Below, one piece after another: positions 7,289-15,405 of a stretch of DNA of 30,130 nt. This stretch comes from Clostridium sp. UBA4108. Its GTDB lineage: Bacteria > Bacillota > Clostridia > Clostridiales > Clostridiaceae. The notes beneath the pieces are model-generated. The model searched no databases and was not told the DNA's origin. It saw only the letters and a list, made by a program, of their open reading frames with translations. The translations under genes were made by a program, and so were the position numbers. Position 1 is the first letter of the stretch; the number at the start of each line of letters is the position of its first letter. The stretch is from the NCBI GenBank assembly GCA_002381695.1, contig DFXM01000044.1:54473-84602 (forward strand), read 5' to 3'.

Positions 7289-8029
7289 CTAATTCTTCTC
7301 ATAATATAATTTGAACTTCGTAATTAATACATCTTTACCTACCTTTGAAATTCCTCGGCCTTTAATTGCAAAATCCTTATATTCACGAGCTAGATTTCTA
7401 AGTTTAACAACTTTTAACTTAGATAGTATCAAAAGGGTTTTTTCTATACCATTTTTATTTACTAAATTGTCTACATGTTCTTTATGTAGATTATCTAGAT
7501 CTAACTTATGTAGTTCATCTAAGTCCACCTCTAAAGCAACTTCATCTTGATTTTCTTCTATATCTTCTTTGATATCTTTTAAATCTTCTCGTGCTTCTTC
7601 TTTAGTATCTTCTTCTACACTTTTTTCCATATCTTCTTTGATATGTTCTTGTGTATCTTCTTCTATACTTTTTTCCACATCTTCTTTGATATGCTCTTGT
7701 GTATCTTCTTCTATTTCTTCATTAGATGATGGAACTTCTAAAACCTCTGGCGGAGTATTAGGTCCAATTATGCTTTTCAATTCCTCATGAGGACGTGGAA
7801 TTACATGATCTGAAACTAATAATCCTTCATCAAGTTTTTTTACAGCTGCTACTCCAGCCTCTATAGATGCTTTTACTGCACCTACATCACCTGTAATTGA
7901 AATTGTAACAAGTCCGCCACCTACATAAGTTTTTTCAATAATACTTACATCTGCAGATTTCACCATTGTATCAGCTGCCTCAACAGCTGCAAGTAATCCT
8001 TTTGTTTCTATTAAACCAAGGGCTTGCAT
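7289..8029 (-). CDS. BMC-H shell protein with acidic repeat linker and SAP/Rho-N-like tail
   Basis: Residues 1-~88 are a canonical BMC-H domain (ALGLIETKGLLAAVEAAD, YVGGGLVTI, VIPRPHEEL). Residues ~103-165 are a highly acidic, Lys/Glu-rich segment containing two near-identical 16-residue repeats (106-121 and 122-137) and a degenerate third. Residues ~195-243 (LSKLKVVKLRNLAREYKDF, then a basic GRG and LITKFKLYY) resemble a SAP/Rho-N-type helical domain, which in other proteins binds nucleic acid. BMC proteins with extra C-terminal domains are known (EutK, PduK) and are minor shell components. The partner of the tail is not known here. Upstream AGGAGG supports the start. Confidence 0.88.
   Translation of the reverse strand: MQALGLIETKGLLAAVEAADTMVKSADVSIIEKTYVGGGLVTISITGDVGAVKASIEAGVAAVKKLDEGLLVSDHVIPRPHEELKSIIGPNTPPEVLEVPSSNEEIEEDTQEHIKEDVEKSIEEDTQEHIKEDMEKSVEEDTKEEAREDLKDIKEDIEENQDEVALEVDLDELHKLDLDNLHKEHVDNLVNKNGIEKTLLILSKLKVVKLRNLAREYKDFAIKGRGISKVGKDVLITKFKLYYEKN
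7571..7714 (-). repeat. 48-bp tandem repeats inside the BMC fusion gene
   Basis: Units run 7667-7714, 7619-7666 and a diverged 7571-7618. The first two differ by only a few bases. Each encodes one 16-residue acidic repeat (IEEDTQEHIKEDVEKS). The period is a multiple of three, so gain or loss of a unit keeps the frame. Confidence 0.8.
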
Positions 8030-8049
8030 AGCTTAATCCTCCTAATTTT

Positions 8050-8712
8050 TTATAAAAGATCTGCCCAGTTTGCTGGATATGTTGTATAAAATACCCTAGC
8101 TTTATCTGGTGAACCCCAAACCACTTTAGAGCCTGATGGTACAAATAACACATCTCCAGGGTAAGCTGTATATGTCTTTCCATCGATTTCAACTGTTAAA
8201 GTTCCCTCAATAACATAATCAATCTCTTCGTAAGTTAATTCCCAATCAAATTTTGAATTCTCGATAATTAAAAATCCAGCACTCATTTTTGATTCTTCTT
8301 TACTTATAAGTTCCTGAAAGTGAACTTTTGCATTTGGATTACCAGTGTCAAACACATCCATTTTCACTGAATTTCCTCTAACAGCTTTAAGTCCATTACC
8401 ATGGCACTCAGCCTCAAATGGAAGGCTCTTTTTCTTTAAACATTGAAGCATTTCTTGTAAAAGACCCTTGTCCATCATTGTTTTAAAGAAATTAAGCATC
8501 ATTTCACTATCAATGCCATCTATGTTTAGAGCTTTTTCAACTTTTAAAGGTTGTACTTTAGAGGCAGGAGCTTCTGTGGTAAACACTATTCCATTATTTC
8601 TTGCAAGATCCTGAGCTGATGGTGTAATTATTTCATTGCCATCTACATAAAAGATTTTTTCTTTATTTAATATTAATGCTTCAACATCTTTTGCACATAT
8701 CAATTTTTTCAT
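8050..8712 (-). CDS. eutQ: EutQ-like cupin protein
   Basis: This is a EutQ-family protein with a C-terminal cupin beta-barrel (ELTYEEIDYVIEGTLTVEIDG followed by PGDVLFVPSGSKVVW). The N-terminus MKKLICAKDVEAL with EIITPSAQDLA matches EutQ. I choose ATG 8712 (220 residues) because AAAGGATG lies upstream of it and homologues begin MKKLI; an in-frame ATG at 8748 has no clear ribosome site. EutQ of Salmonella is reported to have acetate kinase activity. No ackA occurs in this window, so an ATP-yielding step from acetyl-phosphate by this protein is possible, but that is inference. It also supports shell assembly in ethanolamine systems. Confidence 0.85.
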   Translation of the reverse strand: MKKLICAKDVEALILNKEKIFYVDGNEIITPSAQDLARNNGIVFTTEAPASKVQPLKVEKALNIDGIDSEMMLNFFKTMMDKGLLQEMLQCLKKKSLPFEAECHGNGLKAVRGNSVKMDVFDTGNPNAKVHFQELISKEESKMSAGFLIIENSKFDWELTYEEIDYVIEGTLTVEIDGKTYTAYPGDVLFVPSGSKVVWGSPDKARVFYTTYPANWADLL

Positions 8713-8791
8713 GTTTTCACATCCTTTCAAATAATATTTGATATCCATAAAGATCCTAAAATACTATGATTATCTTAAGAAAGATTGTGTT

Positions 8792-9055
8792 TTAATCAAA
8801 ATTGCAATCATCATCAATTATTCCAATGACAGCTGCATCTACGGGAATATTATCATCCCCTAGCATTCTACGAGCAGCGGATCCAGTAGTGACGATAACT
8901 CTATCGCCAACACCTGCACTGACAATATCAACAACAACAAATCTGCGTCCTTCATCTCTTCCACCGATTTCCTCAGCAAGCATAAATTTAAGTCCGCTAA
9001 GGGATTCGGATTTTCTAGTGGCCCATATATTATCAATAAGTCTTGCTACTATCAT
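8792..9055 (-). CDS. eutN: EutN/CcmL-type BMC vertex protein
   Basis: This 87-residue protein of the EutN_CcmL family (PF03319) forms the pentamer that closes the corners of the shell. Diagnostic are the N-terminal strand MIVARLIDNIWATRK, the central RRFVVVDIVSAGVGDRVIVTTGSAAR and the C-terminal PVDAAVIGIID. The length is standard (85-99). It is the only pentamer gene in the window, as expected for a single-vertex-type shell. It starts one base after the preceding gene stops, so translation is probably coupled. Confidence 0.94.
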   Translation of the reverse strand: MIVARLIDNIWATRKSESLSGLKFMLAEEIGGRDEGRRFVVVDIVSAGVGDRVIVTTGSAARRMLGDDNIPVDAAVIGIIDDDCNFD

Positions 9056-9056
9056 A

Positions 9057-9353
9057 TTATTTTTCCTCTTTCATTTTCAGTTTAATCTGGTTTAATGCAG
9101 CTTCAACTGATGATATATCACCTAAAATACCAAGTAAAACCATGTGCTGAGGACATGCCCCTCTAATATCTTCAACGGTAACACCAACAGCTTTTTCTGC
9201 AATATCTGAGGCATAAATCATATCGATAAGTTTACCTTGAACAAGTCCTATTGCACCAACATTTTCTAAATCTACTTTACCATTTCCACCCATTCGTCTT
9301 CTAAGAATATCTTTAGTGCTATCAGAAGGTGATTTTATAATTCTAAAATCCAC
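9057..9353 (-). CDS. Divergent permuted BMC-H shell protein (EutS/PduU-like)
   Basis: This 98-residue protein has its BMC fold in permuted order. An N-terminal strand (FRIIKSPSDSTKDILRRRM) aligns with IAHIIASPMPSIYERLG of the EutS-like gene at 11347. GAIGLVQGKLIDMIYASDIAEKA follows, and a terminal LLGILGDISSVEAALNQI ends the domain. The usual VIPRPH motif is absent, as in other permuted forms. It is more diverged than the other shell proteins and lacks the extra N-terminal stretch of EutS/PduU that makes the beta-barrel cap. It probably forms a specialised hexamer. Coupled to eutN. Confidence 0.75.
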   Translation of the reverse strand: MDFRIIKSPSDSTKDILRRRMGGNGKVDLENVGAIGLVQGKLIDMIYASDIAEKAVGVTVEDIRGACPQHMVLLGILGDISSVEAALNQIKLKMKEEK

Positions 9354-9371
9354 TTTTAAACACTCTCCTTA

Positions 9372-10217
9372 TTATTCCATAATATCTTGTGTACAACTTA
9401 ACGCTATTCCAAGTGGTGTGACAAACATAGGGTTTTTAGGTTTATGAGTATACACTTTTGTCTGTTTTTCAATAATTTTTTCAATTCCTGTCAAACAGCA
9501 AGTACCACCTACTAAAGAAATTTCTTTAACATCATGATTCTTAATATTATTACTAATAATTGATGCCACCTTTTCAACTACTGGCTTTAGTAAGGGTAAA
9601 ATTTCCTTGTGATTTTTAGAATCTCTTTTATACTTATCTGCCTCTTTAAATGGCATTTTATATGAACCTGAGATAACTAATGAAAAATGGGTACCACCTG
9701 TAGGTTCATCAACAACATAAACAACCTTTCCATCTTTTAAAATTGATATTCCAGTTGTTCCACCACCGATATCTACAACTGCACCATTTTGAATTTTAAG
9801 TAGAGCATTTGCAGCAGTAGGTTCATCTAAGAGGCATGTAAGTTCAAAGCCTGCCGCTTGAACTACGTTTTTAATTGCTCCTGAATCTAAACTATCCGTT
9901 CCAGGTGGAATTGCAGCAGCGGCATAAATAAGCTCTGTATTGAGTTTTTCCTCAATTTCCTGCTTAAGTTCTCTGACAATCCTTACTGCTCCAATATAGT
10001 CAACAACCATACCGTCACGAACCACATCCGCATATCTATATGCACCTGCAACTGGCTTGTAGTTTTCATCTAAAACAGCCAATACCACGCAGGCAGTACC
10101 TAAATCCACCCCTGTGTAATAAACAGAAGACTTCTTAACAATTGGCTTTTCAATAACTTCTTCAAACTTTTGAACCATCTTATCGCAATATTCAAAAGTT
10201 AAACTTCCCTTTGACAT
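9372..10217 (-). CDS. eutJ: EutJ-like Hsp70/actin-fold chaperone
   Basis: This protein of the EutJ family has the sugar-kinase/Hsp70 actin-like ATPase fold. The phosphate loops YTGVDLGTACVVLAV and AVVDIGGGTTGISIL and the adenosine-side motif ISLVGGTCCLTGIE are all present. EutJ is thought to be a chaperone for BMC enzyme assembly, but its exact client is not known. I place the start at ATG 10217 (MSKGSLTFEY, 281 residues) because AGGAGG lies 5 nt upstream; a longer reading from 10241 has no such site. The start overlaps the end of the EutT-like gene by 19 nt. Confidence 0.88.
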   Translation of the reverse strand: MSKGSLTFEYCDKMVQKFEEVIEKPIVKKSSVYYTGVDLGTACVVLAVLDENYKPVAGAYRYADVVRDGMVVDYIGAVRIVRELKQEIEEKLNTELIYAAAAIPPGTDSLDSGAIKNVVQAAGFELTCLLDEPTAANALLKIQNGAVVDIGGGTTGISILKDGKVVYVVDEPTGGTHFSLVISGSYKMPFKEADKYKRDSKNHKEILPLLKPVVEKVASIISNNIKNHDVKEISLVGGTCCLTGIEKIIEKQTKVYTHKPKNPMFVTPLGIALSCTQDIME

Positions 10218-10897
10218 TCTTTTCCTCCTACTGCTGAACAAATTAATTGAGATAATGAGTTAATTATTGAATTAATATTCCCCATAATTTCATTTTTAAA
10301 ACCTTCATCATGATTTTTATAGGTCTCAATTATCTCAAACTGTAATTCTCTTAGTGCACAACGAAGTGTGTGCATCTTTAAAATTTCATTGCACTTTTTA
10401 AGTTGCATATGAAATTCTGTTATTTCAAAACAATCATCCAGCTCAGTTGTGAAATTTAATGAATTCATCACCCTGCATTCTTTGCAATAAACTGGCTCAA
10501 GAACACCTTTTCCATCCACAACATTTCTGATGTTTGATATTTTCCTACCCAAATTTATAATATTTTGTGCTAATATAATATCTTCTTTTAATATTTCACT
10601 ACTAGTAACAAGAAATACTGCCTCCATAGATTTCAATTTACAAGAAAGCTTCTTTAAATTTAAGTTACTGCTTCCCTCTTCTTTTATGGTTTCAGCTTGG
10701 CTGTTTTCAGAAACATCCTTACTTGCTTTTGAAGCCTTATTTTCTTTTGAATCATCATCGCTGATTTTTATTCTTCTGTCAGACAAATACTGAGCTGCTC
10801 CTGGGGTAAGGCGCTGTCCCTGTTGTAACTTGTAGGTATTAAAAGGTTCTTTTCTATATAAATCTCTTAAATACTCTTCGGTAATAAATTTCATCAT
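10199..10897 (-). CDS. EutT-like (cobalamin adenosyltransferase family) protein
   Basis: The N-terminus (FITEEYLRDLYRK, then LTPGAAQYLSDRRIKI) matches the EutT family start (FITE...LTPSARELL). A linker rich in Lys/Ser/Glu follows (residues 47-78), then a helical domain. A CKEC pair (Cys138, Cys141) stands where EutT has its metal-binding HCCxxC-type motif, but the doublet is not conserved. EutT makes adenosylcobalamin for ethanolamine ammonia-lyase. No B12 enzyme is present here, since CutC is a radical-glycine enzyme. The protein may therefore have been repurposed, or may be structural. The 232-residue length is slightly short for EutT (~260). Confidence 0.65.
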   Translation of the reverse strand: MMKFITEEYLRDLYRKEPFNTYKLQQGQRLTPGAAQYLSDRRIKISDDDSKENKASKASKDVSENSQAETIKEEGSSNLNLKKLSCKLKSMEAVFLVTSSEILKEDIILAQNIINLGRKISNIRNVVDGKGVLEPVYCKECRVMNSLNFTTELDDCFEITEFHMQLKKCNEILKMHTLRCALRELQFEIIETYKNHDEGFKNEIMGNINSIINSLSQLICSAVGGKECQREV

Positions 10898-10903
10898 TGA
10901 CCT

Positions 10904-11350
10904 TTACTCCTCACCTTTTTCAAATAAATACTTCTTTAAAGCATCAATTCCTGTTCCCACTTTAGAGCTAATATGAAAATATGGTTCTGATACTCCTATG
11001 TTCTTTAACTGTAGTAAACATTTTTCTTCATTTTCAGGCATCAAGTCACATTTTGTTATAACCCCAATTACTGGGCACCTAAAAGACTTTGCAAATCCAT
11101 GGGAGTATATTTCAGTGCAATTAGACTGGTCAACCAATATAAGTACATGAGACGCATCCTGGGCTACTGCTATTACATGTTTGTACATCCATGTATTTTC
11201 TATATAGGAACCTGGAACATCAATGGTATTCTTGCCATAAATCAAATCTGGTGTTCGCCTCAATGGACCATGATAATCATTTAATGCATTAACTATTGTA
11301 GTTTTACCGCATCTTGAAGGGCCAATTACCATTATGCGCTTTTTTTTCAT
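10904..11350 (-). CDS. eutP: EutP/PduV-type small GTPase
   Basis: This 148-residue Ras-like P-loop protein has G1 GPSRCGKTT (residues 10-18), a G3-like region DVPGSYIEN, G4 TKCD and a G5-like SSKVGTG. It belongs to the EutP/PduV family encoded in many BMC operons. PduV has been linked to microcompartment positioning along filaments, and acetate kinase activity has been reported for a EutP homologue, so its role in this locus is not settled. The start overlaps the EutS-like stop by four bases (ATGA), giving coupled expression. Confidence 0.9.
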   Translation of the reverse strand: MKKKRIMVIGPSRCGKTTIVNALNDYHGPLRRTPDLIYGKNTIDVPGSYIENTWMYKHVIAVAQDASHVLILVDQSNCTEIYSHGFAKSFRCPVIGVITKCDLMPENEEKCLLQLKNIGVSEPYFHISSKVGTGIDALKKYLFEKGEE

Positions 11351-11700
11351 GATTTTGTAATGACAGCTGGAGTAAATCCAAGCATATCCTTTAACATATC
11401 ATTTACTGCAGTAAGTGCTGTTTCAACACTTTGAACATCGCCACTTATTACAACAGAACCTGTAAAACGATCAAGGAATCCAATTTCAACATCTGCATTC
11501 TTTGTGGCAATGTCTGCCGCAATAATGGCAGTTTCATAGGGAGAAAGGGTTAAAATACCTATTGCTCCTTTTTCATCAATTCCAAGACGTTCATATATAC
11601 TAGGCATTGGCGATGCAATAATATGAGCTATTGTGATCTGCTTTCCTGGCACTGACTCTTGTATAACACGCTGTATATCTCTATGAAGAAAATCTCCCAT
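11347..11700 (-). CDS. eutS: EutS/PduU-type permuted BMC-H shell protein
   Basis: This 117-residue permuted BMC protein carries the family run RVIQESVPGKQITIAHIIASP, then GAIGILTLSPYETAIIAADIATK and GFLDRFTGSVVISGDVQSVETAL. In EutS and PduU the N-terminal stretch forms a beta-barrel plug over the central pore, and the length here allows the same. It is one of two permuted shell proteins in this locus, the other being at 9057. It lies 39 nt after cutD and overlaps the GTPase gene. Confidence 0.94.
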   Translation of the reverse strand: MGDFLHRDIQRVIQESVPGKQITIAHIIASPMPSIYERLGIDEKGAIGILTLSPYETAIIAADIATKNADVEIGFLDRFTGSVVISGDVQSVETALTAVNDMLKDMLGFTPAVITKS

Positions 11701-11739
11701 AAACCTTACCTTCCATCTTATTATCTATTTGAAAATTAT

Positions 11740-12693
11740 TTAATGACGGATTACTTTTACAAGTAAATCGTATTTTTTAATCCATCCTTCTATTCTATCT
11801 AAATCTTCACTTTTCAAACTTGGATCATCCTTTATAGGATATTCCATTCCTAATTGGTTATATTTATTTACCCCCATCTTGTGGTATGGAAGCAAATCAA
11901 TTCCCTTAAAGTTTCTATAGTCTTTGTATGGGTTTAAAAACTCCATAACTCTTTCTATTTCATCTTGAGAATCATTTATACCTTTAAGTAAAGGCATACG
12001 AATCTTCACATTGTATTTACGGCGAAGTAGTTCCTGCAGATTTTCTAAAATCTGTTCATTCCTCACCCCTGTTAGCTGAAAGTGCCTATCTGAATCAATA
12101 TGTTTAATATCAAATAGGAATTGGTCTGTGAACTCCGCAGCTTTAAGTACTGATTCAAGCTTTGCATAGCCGCAAGTCTCAATTGCAGTGTTTATACCTG
12201 CTTGCTTACATGCCATCAATAAACTGCAAGCTGCTTCAGGCTGCATTAAAACTTCACCACCGCCTAAGGTAACTCCACCACCAGACACTTCATAAAAAGT
12301 TCTATCTTCTTCTACAATCTCCAAAAGTTCAGAGATGGTTTTTGTTTCTCCAACTATTGATAGGGCAGATTTAAGACAGGCTTCCTTACACTTACCGCAT
12401 CCGATACATTCAATATCACGATTGATTTCATGTTTTAAAGTTTCATTAGAGATAGAATGTATGGAAGCAGGACAAACAGAAACACAAGCCCCACAATTAA
12501 CACATAAATTACTTTTAAACATAACTCTATGCTTTTTAATAAGCCCCTCAGGATTTGCACACCATTTACAGCGAAGAGGACACCCTTGAAAAAATACTAA
12601 GGTTCTTACACCATCTCCATCATACATATTATATTTTTGTATGTTAAAAATCGTCGCTTTTCGTTCAATCATACCTAAATTTCCATTACTCAT
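11740..12693 (-). CDS. cutD: Choline TMA-lyase activating enzyme (radical SAM)
   Basis: CutD cleaves S-adenosylmethionine to make the glycyl radical on CutC. The radical-SAM cluster motif is Cys38-x3-Cys42-x2-Cys45 (GCPLRCKWC). Two further four-cysteine ferredoxin-type clusters follow: Cys64/67/70/74 and Cys96/99/102/106, typical of glycyl-radical activases of the PflA/GrdA type. SGGGVTLGGGEVLMQ (SAM-binding GGE) is intact. The 317-residue length is normal. It lies 121 nt downstream of cutC, and a stable hairpin in that gap may set the CutC:CutD ratio. Without oxygen-free conditions neither enzyme would work, consistent with an anaerobe. Confidence 0.96.
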   Translation of the reverse strand: MSNGNLGMIERKATIFNIQKYNMYDGDGVRTLVFFQGCPLRCKWCANPEGLIKKHRVMFKSNLCVNCGACVSVCPASIHSISNETLKHEINRDIECIGCGKCKEACLKSALSIVGETKTISELLEIVEEDRTFYEVSGGGVTLGGGEVLMQPEAACSLLMACKQAGINTAIETCGYAKLESVLKAAEFTDQFLFDIKHIDSDRHFQLTGVRNEQILENLQELLRRKYNVKIRMPLLKGINDSQDEIERVMEFLNPYKDYRNFKGIDLLPYHKMGVNKYNQLGMEYPIKDDPSLKSEDLDRIEGWIKKYDLLVKVIRH

Positions 12694-12750
12694 ATCTTCT
12701 ATTCTCCAGTTTCATTTATCTTAATTTTCAATATATATGTTAACTATTAT

Positions 12751-12783
12751 CTGAAATCTACAGAACAGCTCTGCAGATTTCAG
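12751..12783 (-). promoter_or_regulatory. Hairpin in the cutC-cutD gap
   Basis: CTGAAATCT (12751-12759) pairs with AGATTTCAG (12775-12783), and CAGA pairs with TCTG after one mismatch, closing a 5-nt loop. No U-run follows on the minus strand, so this is more likely an mRNA-stabilising or processing hairpin than a terminator. It could raise cutC over cutD, which fits an enzyme and its catalytic activase. Confidence 0.6.
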
Positions 12784-12814
12784 ACTTTATAAATTTTAGT
12801 TTAAGCAGTGTTAA

Positions 12815-15355
12815 TTAGAAATGTTTAAGTACAGTTCTGCTTATAATCTCATCTTGAACGTCCTTACATAACTCAACGAAGAATGCACTGTATCCAGCAA
12901 CACGAACGATTAAATCACGATATTGCTCTGGATGCTTTTGAGCTTCTATTAAAGTAGCGTTATCTAAATAGTTAAACTGCATTTCTCCAAGCTGAAGGGC
13001 ACATGCACTACGTAATAATGTAATGATTCCTTGTTCCCCTTCTGGTGTATCAAGAAGACCAGAGATTAACTTGAAGTTGTGAACCATACCTAGATTCATG
13101 TCCTCACAACACATTTTAGAAACAGATTTTATTATAGCAGTAGGTCCTTTATAATCAGATCCCTGTGATGGGCTTATACCATCTGATAGAGGTAACCATG
13201 CTCTACGTCCGTTTGCTGAAGCTCCAGTCATCTGTCCAAATGGAGTGTTGTTTGAGATTGATAGTGTACCATGAGTAAGTATTGAATATAATGTTTTATA
13301 TTTACGATGTTCTTGTTCAGTAAAGTTAACTAAATCAGCAGCAATGTAATCTGCATAATCATCATCGTTACCATACTTAGGCACTTCTAAGCAATCTTTT
13401 CTTAATTGCTCATATCCAACGAAATCAGCTTTTAAAGCTTCATTTAATTGTTGTAGAGTATATTTTTTATCTTCAAACACTAATTTCTTTATAGCTGCCA
13501 TGGAATCTGTATAAGTAGCAAGACCACTCCATACTACTCCAGGTCCGAAGTTATACATAGCTCCGCCTGCTTCTACTCCTCTACCATTTTCCATACAACC
13601 TTCATACATCATAGACATAAGTGGCTTTGGTGCAAGATCTTTGTGAACACGTTGAGAAATTACTGTAGCAACACTTGTCCATTTAGTAATGAATTTAATT
13701 TGCTCTTTAACAGCTTCTTCAAATTGCTCGTAAGTTTTAAATTGGCTTAAGTCTCCCATATCTGGGCATACTTGCTTACCATACCATAGTGGCACTCCAT
13801 TATTAAGAACAAGTTCTATACATATAGGCCATTGAGTATATCCTGTAGAAGTCCATTGATATAATCTTCCTGATTTTTGTGGCTCAACGCATCCCATTAA
13901 GCAGTAATCTCTTGCATCTTCTATAGAAACACCTTTCGCTAACATCATTTTTATATGAACATCATCAAAGTGACATGCTGGGAATCCCATACCTGCACGG
14001 ATAACGTCAACTATCTTTTTAAGATACTTTTGAGGTGATCCTCTGTGTATACGACAAGCTAAAGATGGTTGGTATATCTTAACATGACGAACTGCATCCA
14101 TTAATAGGTATGTTAAGTCGTTTGTAGCGTCACGTCCTTCTCTAGTAACCCCACCTACGCACATGTTAACGAATGGTTGATAACCTGCGAAGAACTTAGA
14201 ACCACCTTCACTTGTTATCCACATCATCTCAGACATTTTTATAAGCATACAACCTGATAACTCAAATGCTTCAAAATCAGTCATACGGCCAGCTTCAACA
14301 TCAGCTTTGTAGAATGGATACATGTATTGGTCAACACGTCCTATAGACATACCTGTTTGGTTTTCCTCAACTACAAGTAATGATTCTATAGTCCAAACTG
14401 CTTGAATTGCTTCCCAGTAAGTGCTTGGCTTATGTGCTGGAACTCTAGCATTTATTTCAGAAATCTTTTGAAGTTCTGCTTTACGCTTAGGGTTAGTTTC
14501 TTTTGTAGCTAGCTCTGCAGCATAGTCTGACATACGTTTAGCATATATCATAACACCCTCAGCGGTATCAATTAATGATTTGTAGAAGTATATTTTATCA
14601 ATGTCTTCTGGTCTTTCATAGCTAAGCTCAGCTAATTTTTCTTCTGCTTCTCTTTTTATATCAAGCATACCTTTTTTCATTAAAATAACGTCATATCCTG
14701 GATTAGAGTCCCCTCCACCATTTACTGCGTGATATGAGCAGTCTGAAACGAAAGATTCTCCTGAAAGCTCCCATACTCCAGCTTCACGATACTGGTCTTC
14801 GCAGTATTCATCAACAGATTTACCCTTCCAGAATGGGAATAACTCTTCACGCATAACCTTCTTATCTTCTTCTGAAATATAGAATGGGTCTTGTGCACGA
14901 TTTCCTATTGTATCAATTTCATCTAACATCCATCTCCAAGCTATATCAGGAGAAAAGGCTCCAGCACGAGGCTGTCCATTTGGTGCTCCAACTATAAGTT
15001 CATGATCTTGAATTACAAGTGGTGCAGTTTCACAGCAATATTTAAAACATTTACCACGTAAAACTGATTTAGGAGTACCAGGGTTTTCTTTTACTATCTT
15101 AGTGATAGCTCTTGCTCTATGAGTTGTTATTGTTGGAACATGCTTTAGGTAAATTTCCTTTAACTTACCTAAACGCTCTGTTATTCCCTCTGGAATTTCA
15201 CCATTATTATCATGTCCAATACCGCAAGTAGTTGATTGTTCTTTTATTACTTCTTTAGAAACACTATCAAACATTTTCATTAAACTAGCACGCTCTTCAT
15301 CGGACATGTTTTTAGTAGCTTCCATAAACATATTTGAAAATTCACGAATATCCAA
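12815..15355 (-). CDS. cutC: Choline trimethylamine-lyase, glycyl radical enzyme
   Basis: CutC cleaves choline to trimethylamine and acetaldehyde inside the microcompartment. With TTG 15355 as start the protein is 846 residues. The residues known for D. alaskensis CutC then fall at the same numbers: Tyr208, Asp216 (NGGGDSNPGY), Cys489 and Glu491 (MGCVEPQKSG), Thr502, Tyr506 and Gly821 (RVAGYSAF). GTGAGG lies 7 nt before this TTG. The longer reading from ATG 15388 adds 11 residues and has no ribosome site. The N-terminus (DIREFSNMFMEATKNM) is a helix like the encapsulation peptide of type I CutC. The long Klebsiella-type N-terminal extension is absent. Glycerol dehydratase and pyruvate formate-lyase are excluded by these choline-site residues. 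Confidence 0.97.
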   Translation of the reverse strand: MDIREFSNMFMEATKNMSDEERASLMKMFDSVSKEVIKEQSTTCGIGHDNNGEIPEGITERLGKLKEIYLKHVPTITTHRARAITKIVKENPGTPKSVLRGKCFKYCCETAPLVIQDHELIVGAPNGQPRAGAFSPDIAWRWMLDEIDTIGNRAQDPFYISEEDKKVMREELFPFWKGKSVDEYCEDQYREAGVWELSGESFVSDCSYHAVNGGGDSNPGYDVILMKKGMLDIKREAEEKLAELSYERPEDIDKIYFYKSLIDTAEGVMIYAKRMSDYAAELATKETNPKRKAELQKISEINARVPAHKPSTYWEAIQAVWTIESLLVVEENQTGMSIGRVDQYMYPFYKADVEAGRMTDFEAFELSGCMLIKMSEMMWITSEGGSKFFAGYQPFVNMCVGGVTREGRDATNDLTYLLMDAVRHVKIYQPSLACRIHRGSPQKYLKKIVDVIRAGMGFPACHFDDVHIKMMLAKGVSIEDARDYCLMGCVEPQKSGRLYQWTSTGYTQWPICIELVLNNGVPLWYGKQVCPDMGDLSQFKTYEQFEEAVKEQIKFITKWTSVATVISQRVHKDLAPKPLMSMMYEGCMENGRGVEAGGAMYNFGPGVVWSGLATYTDSMAAIKKLVFEDKKYTLQQLNEALKADFVGYEQLRKDCLEVPKYGNDDDYADYIAADLVNFTEQEHRKYKTLYSILTHGTLSISNNTPFGQMTGASANGRRAWLPLSDGISPSQGSDYKGPTAIIKSVSKMCCEDMNLGMVHNFKLISGLLDTPEGEQGIITLLRSACALQLGEMQFNYLDNATLIEAQKHPEQYRDLIVRVAGYSAFFVELCKDVQDEIISRTVLKHF

Positions 15356-15405
15356 ATTTATTACCTCACATTCTTTAATGTATTTCATATGTTAAATATG
15401 ACTTT

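Noticed and set aside
7571..7714. Possible CRISPR array from regular repeats
   Set aside because: Units are adjacent without spacers and in frame with the BMC fusion protein.
12815..15355. Glycerol/propanediol dehydratase or pyruvate formate-lyase
   Set aside because: All choline-site residues match CutC numbering and the neighbours are choline-type BMC genes.
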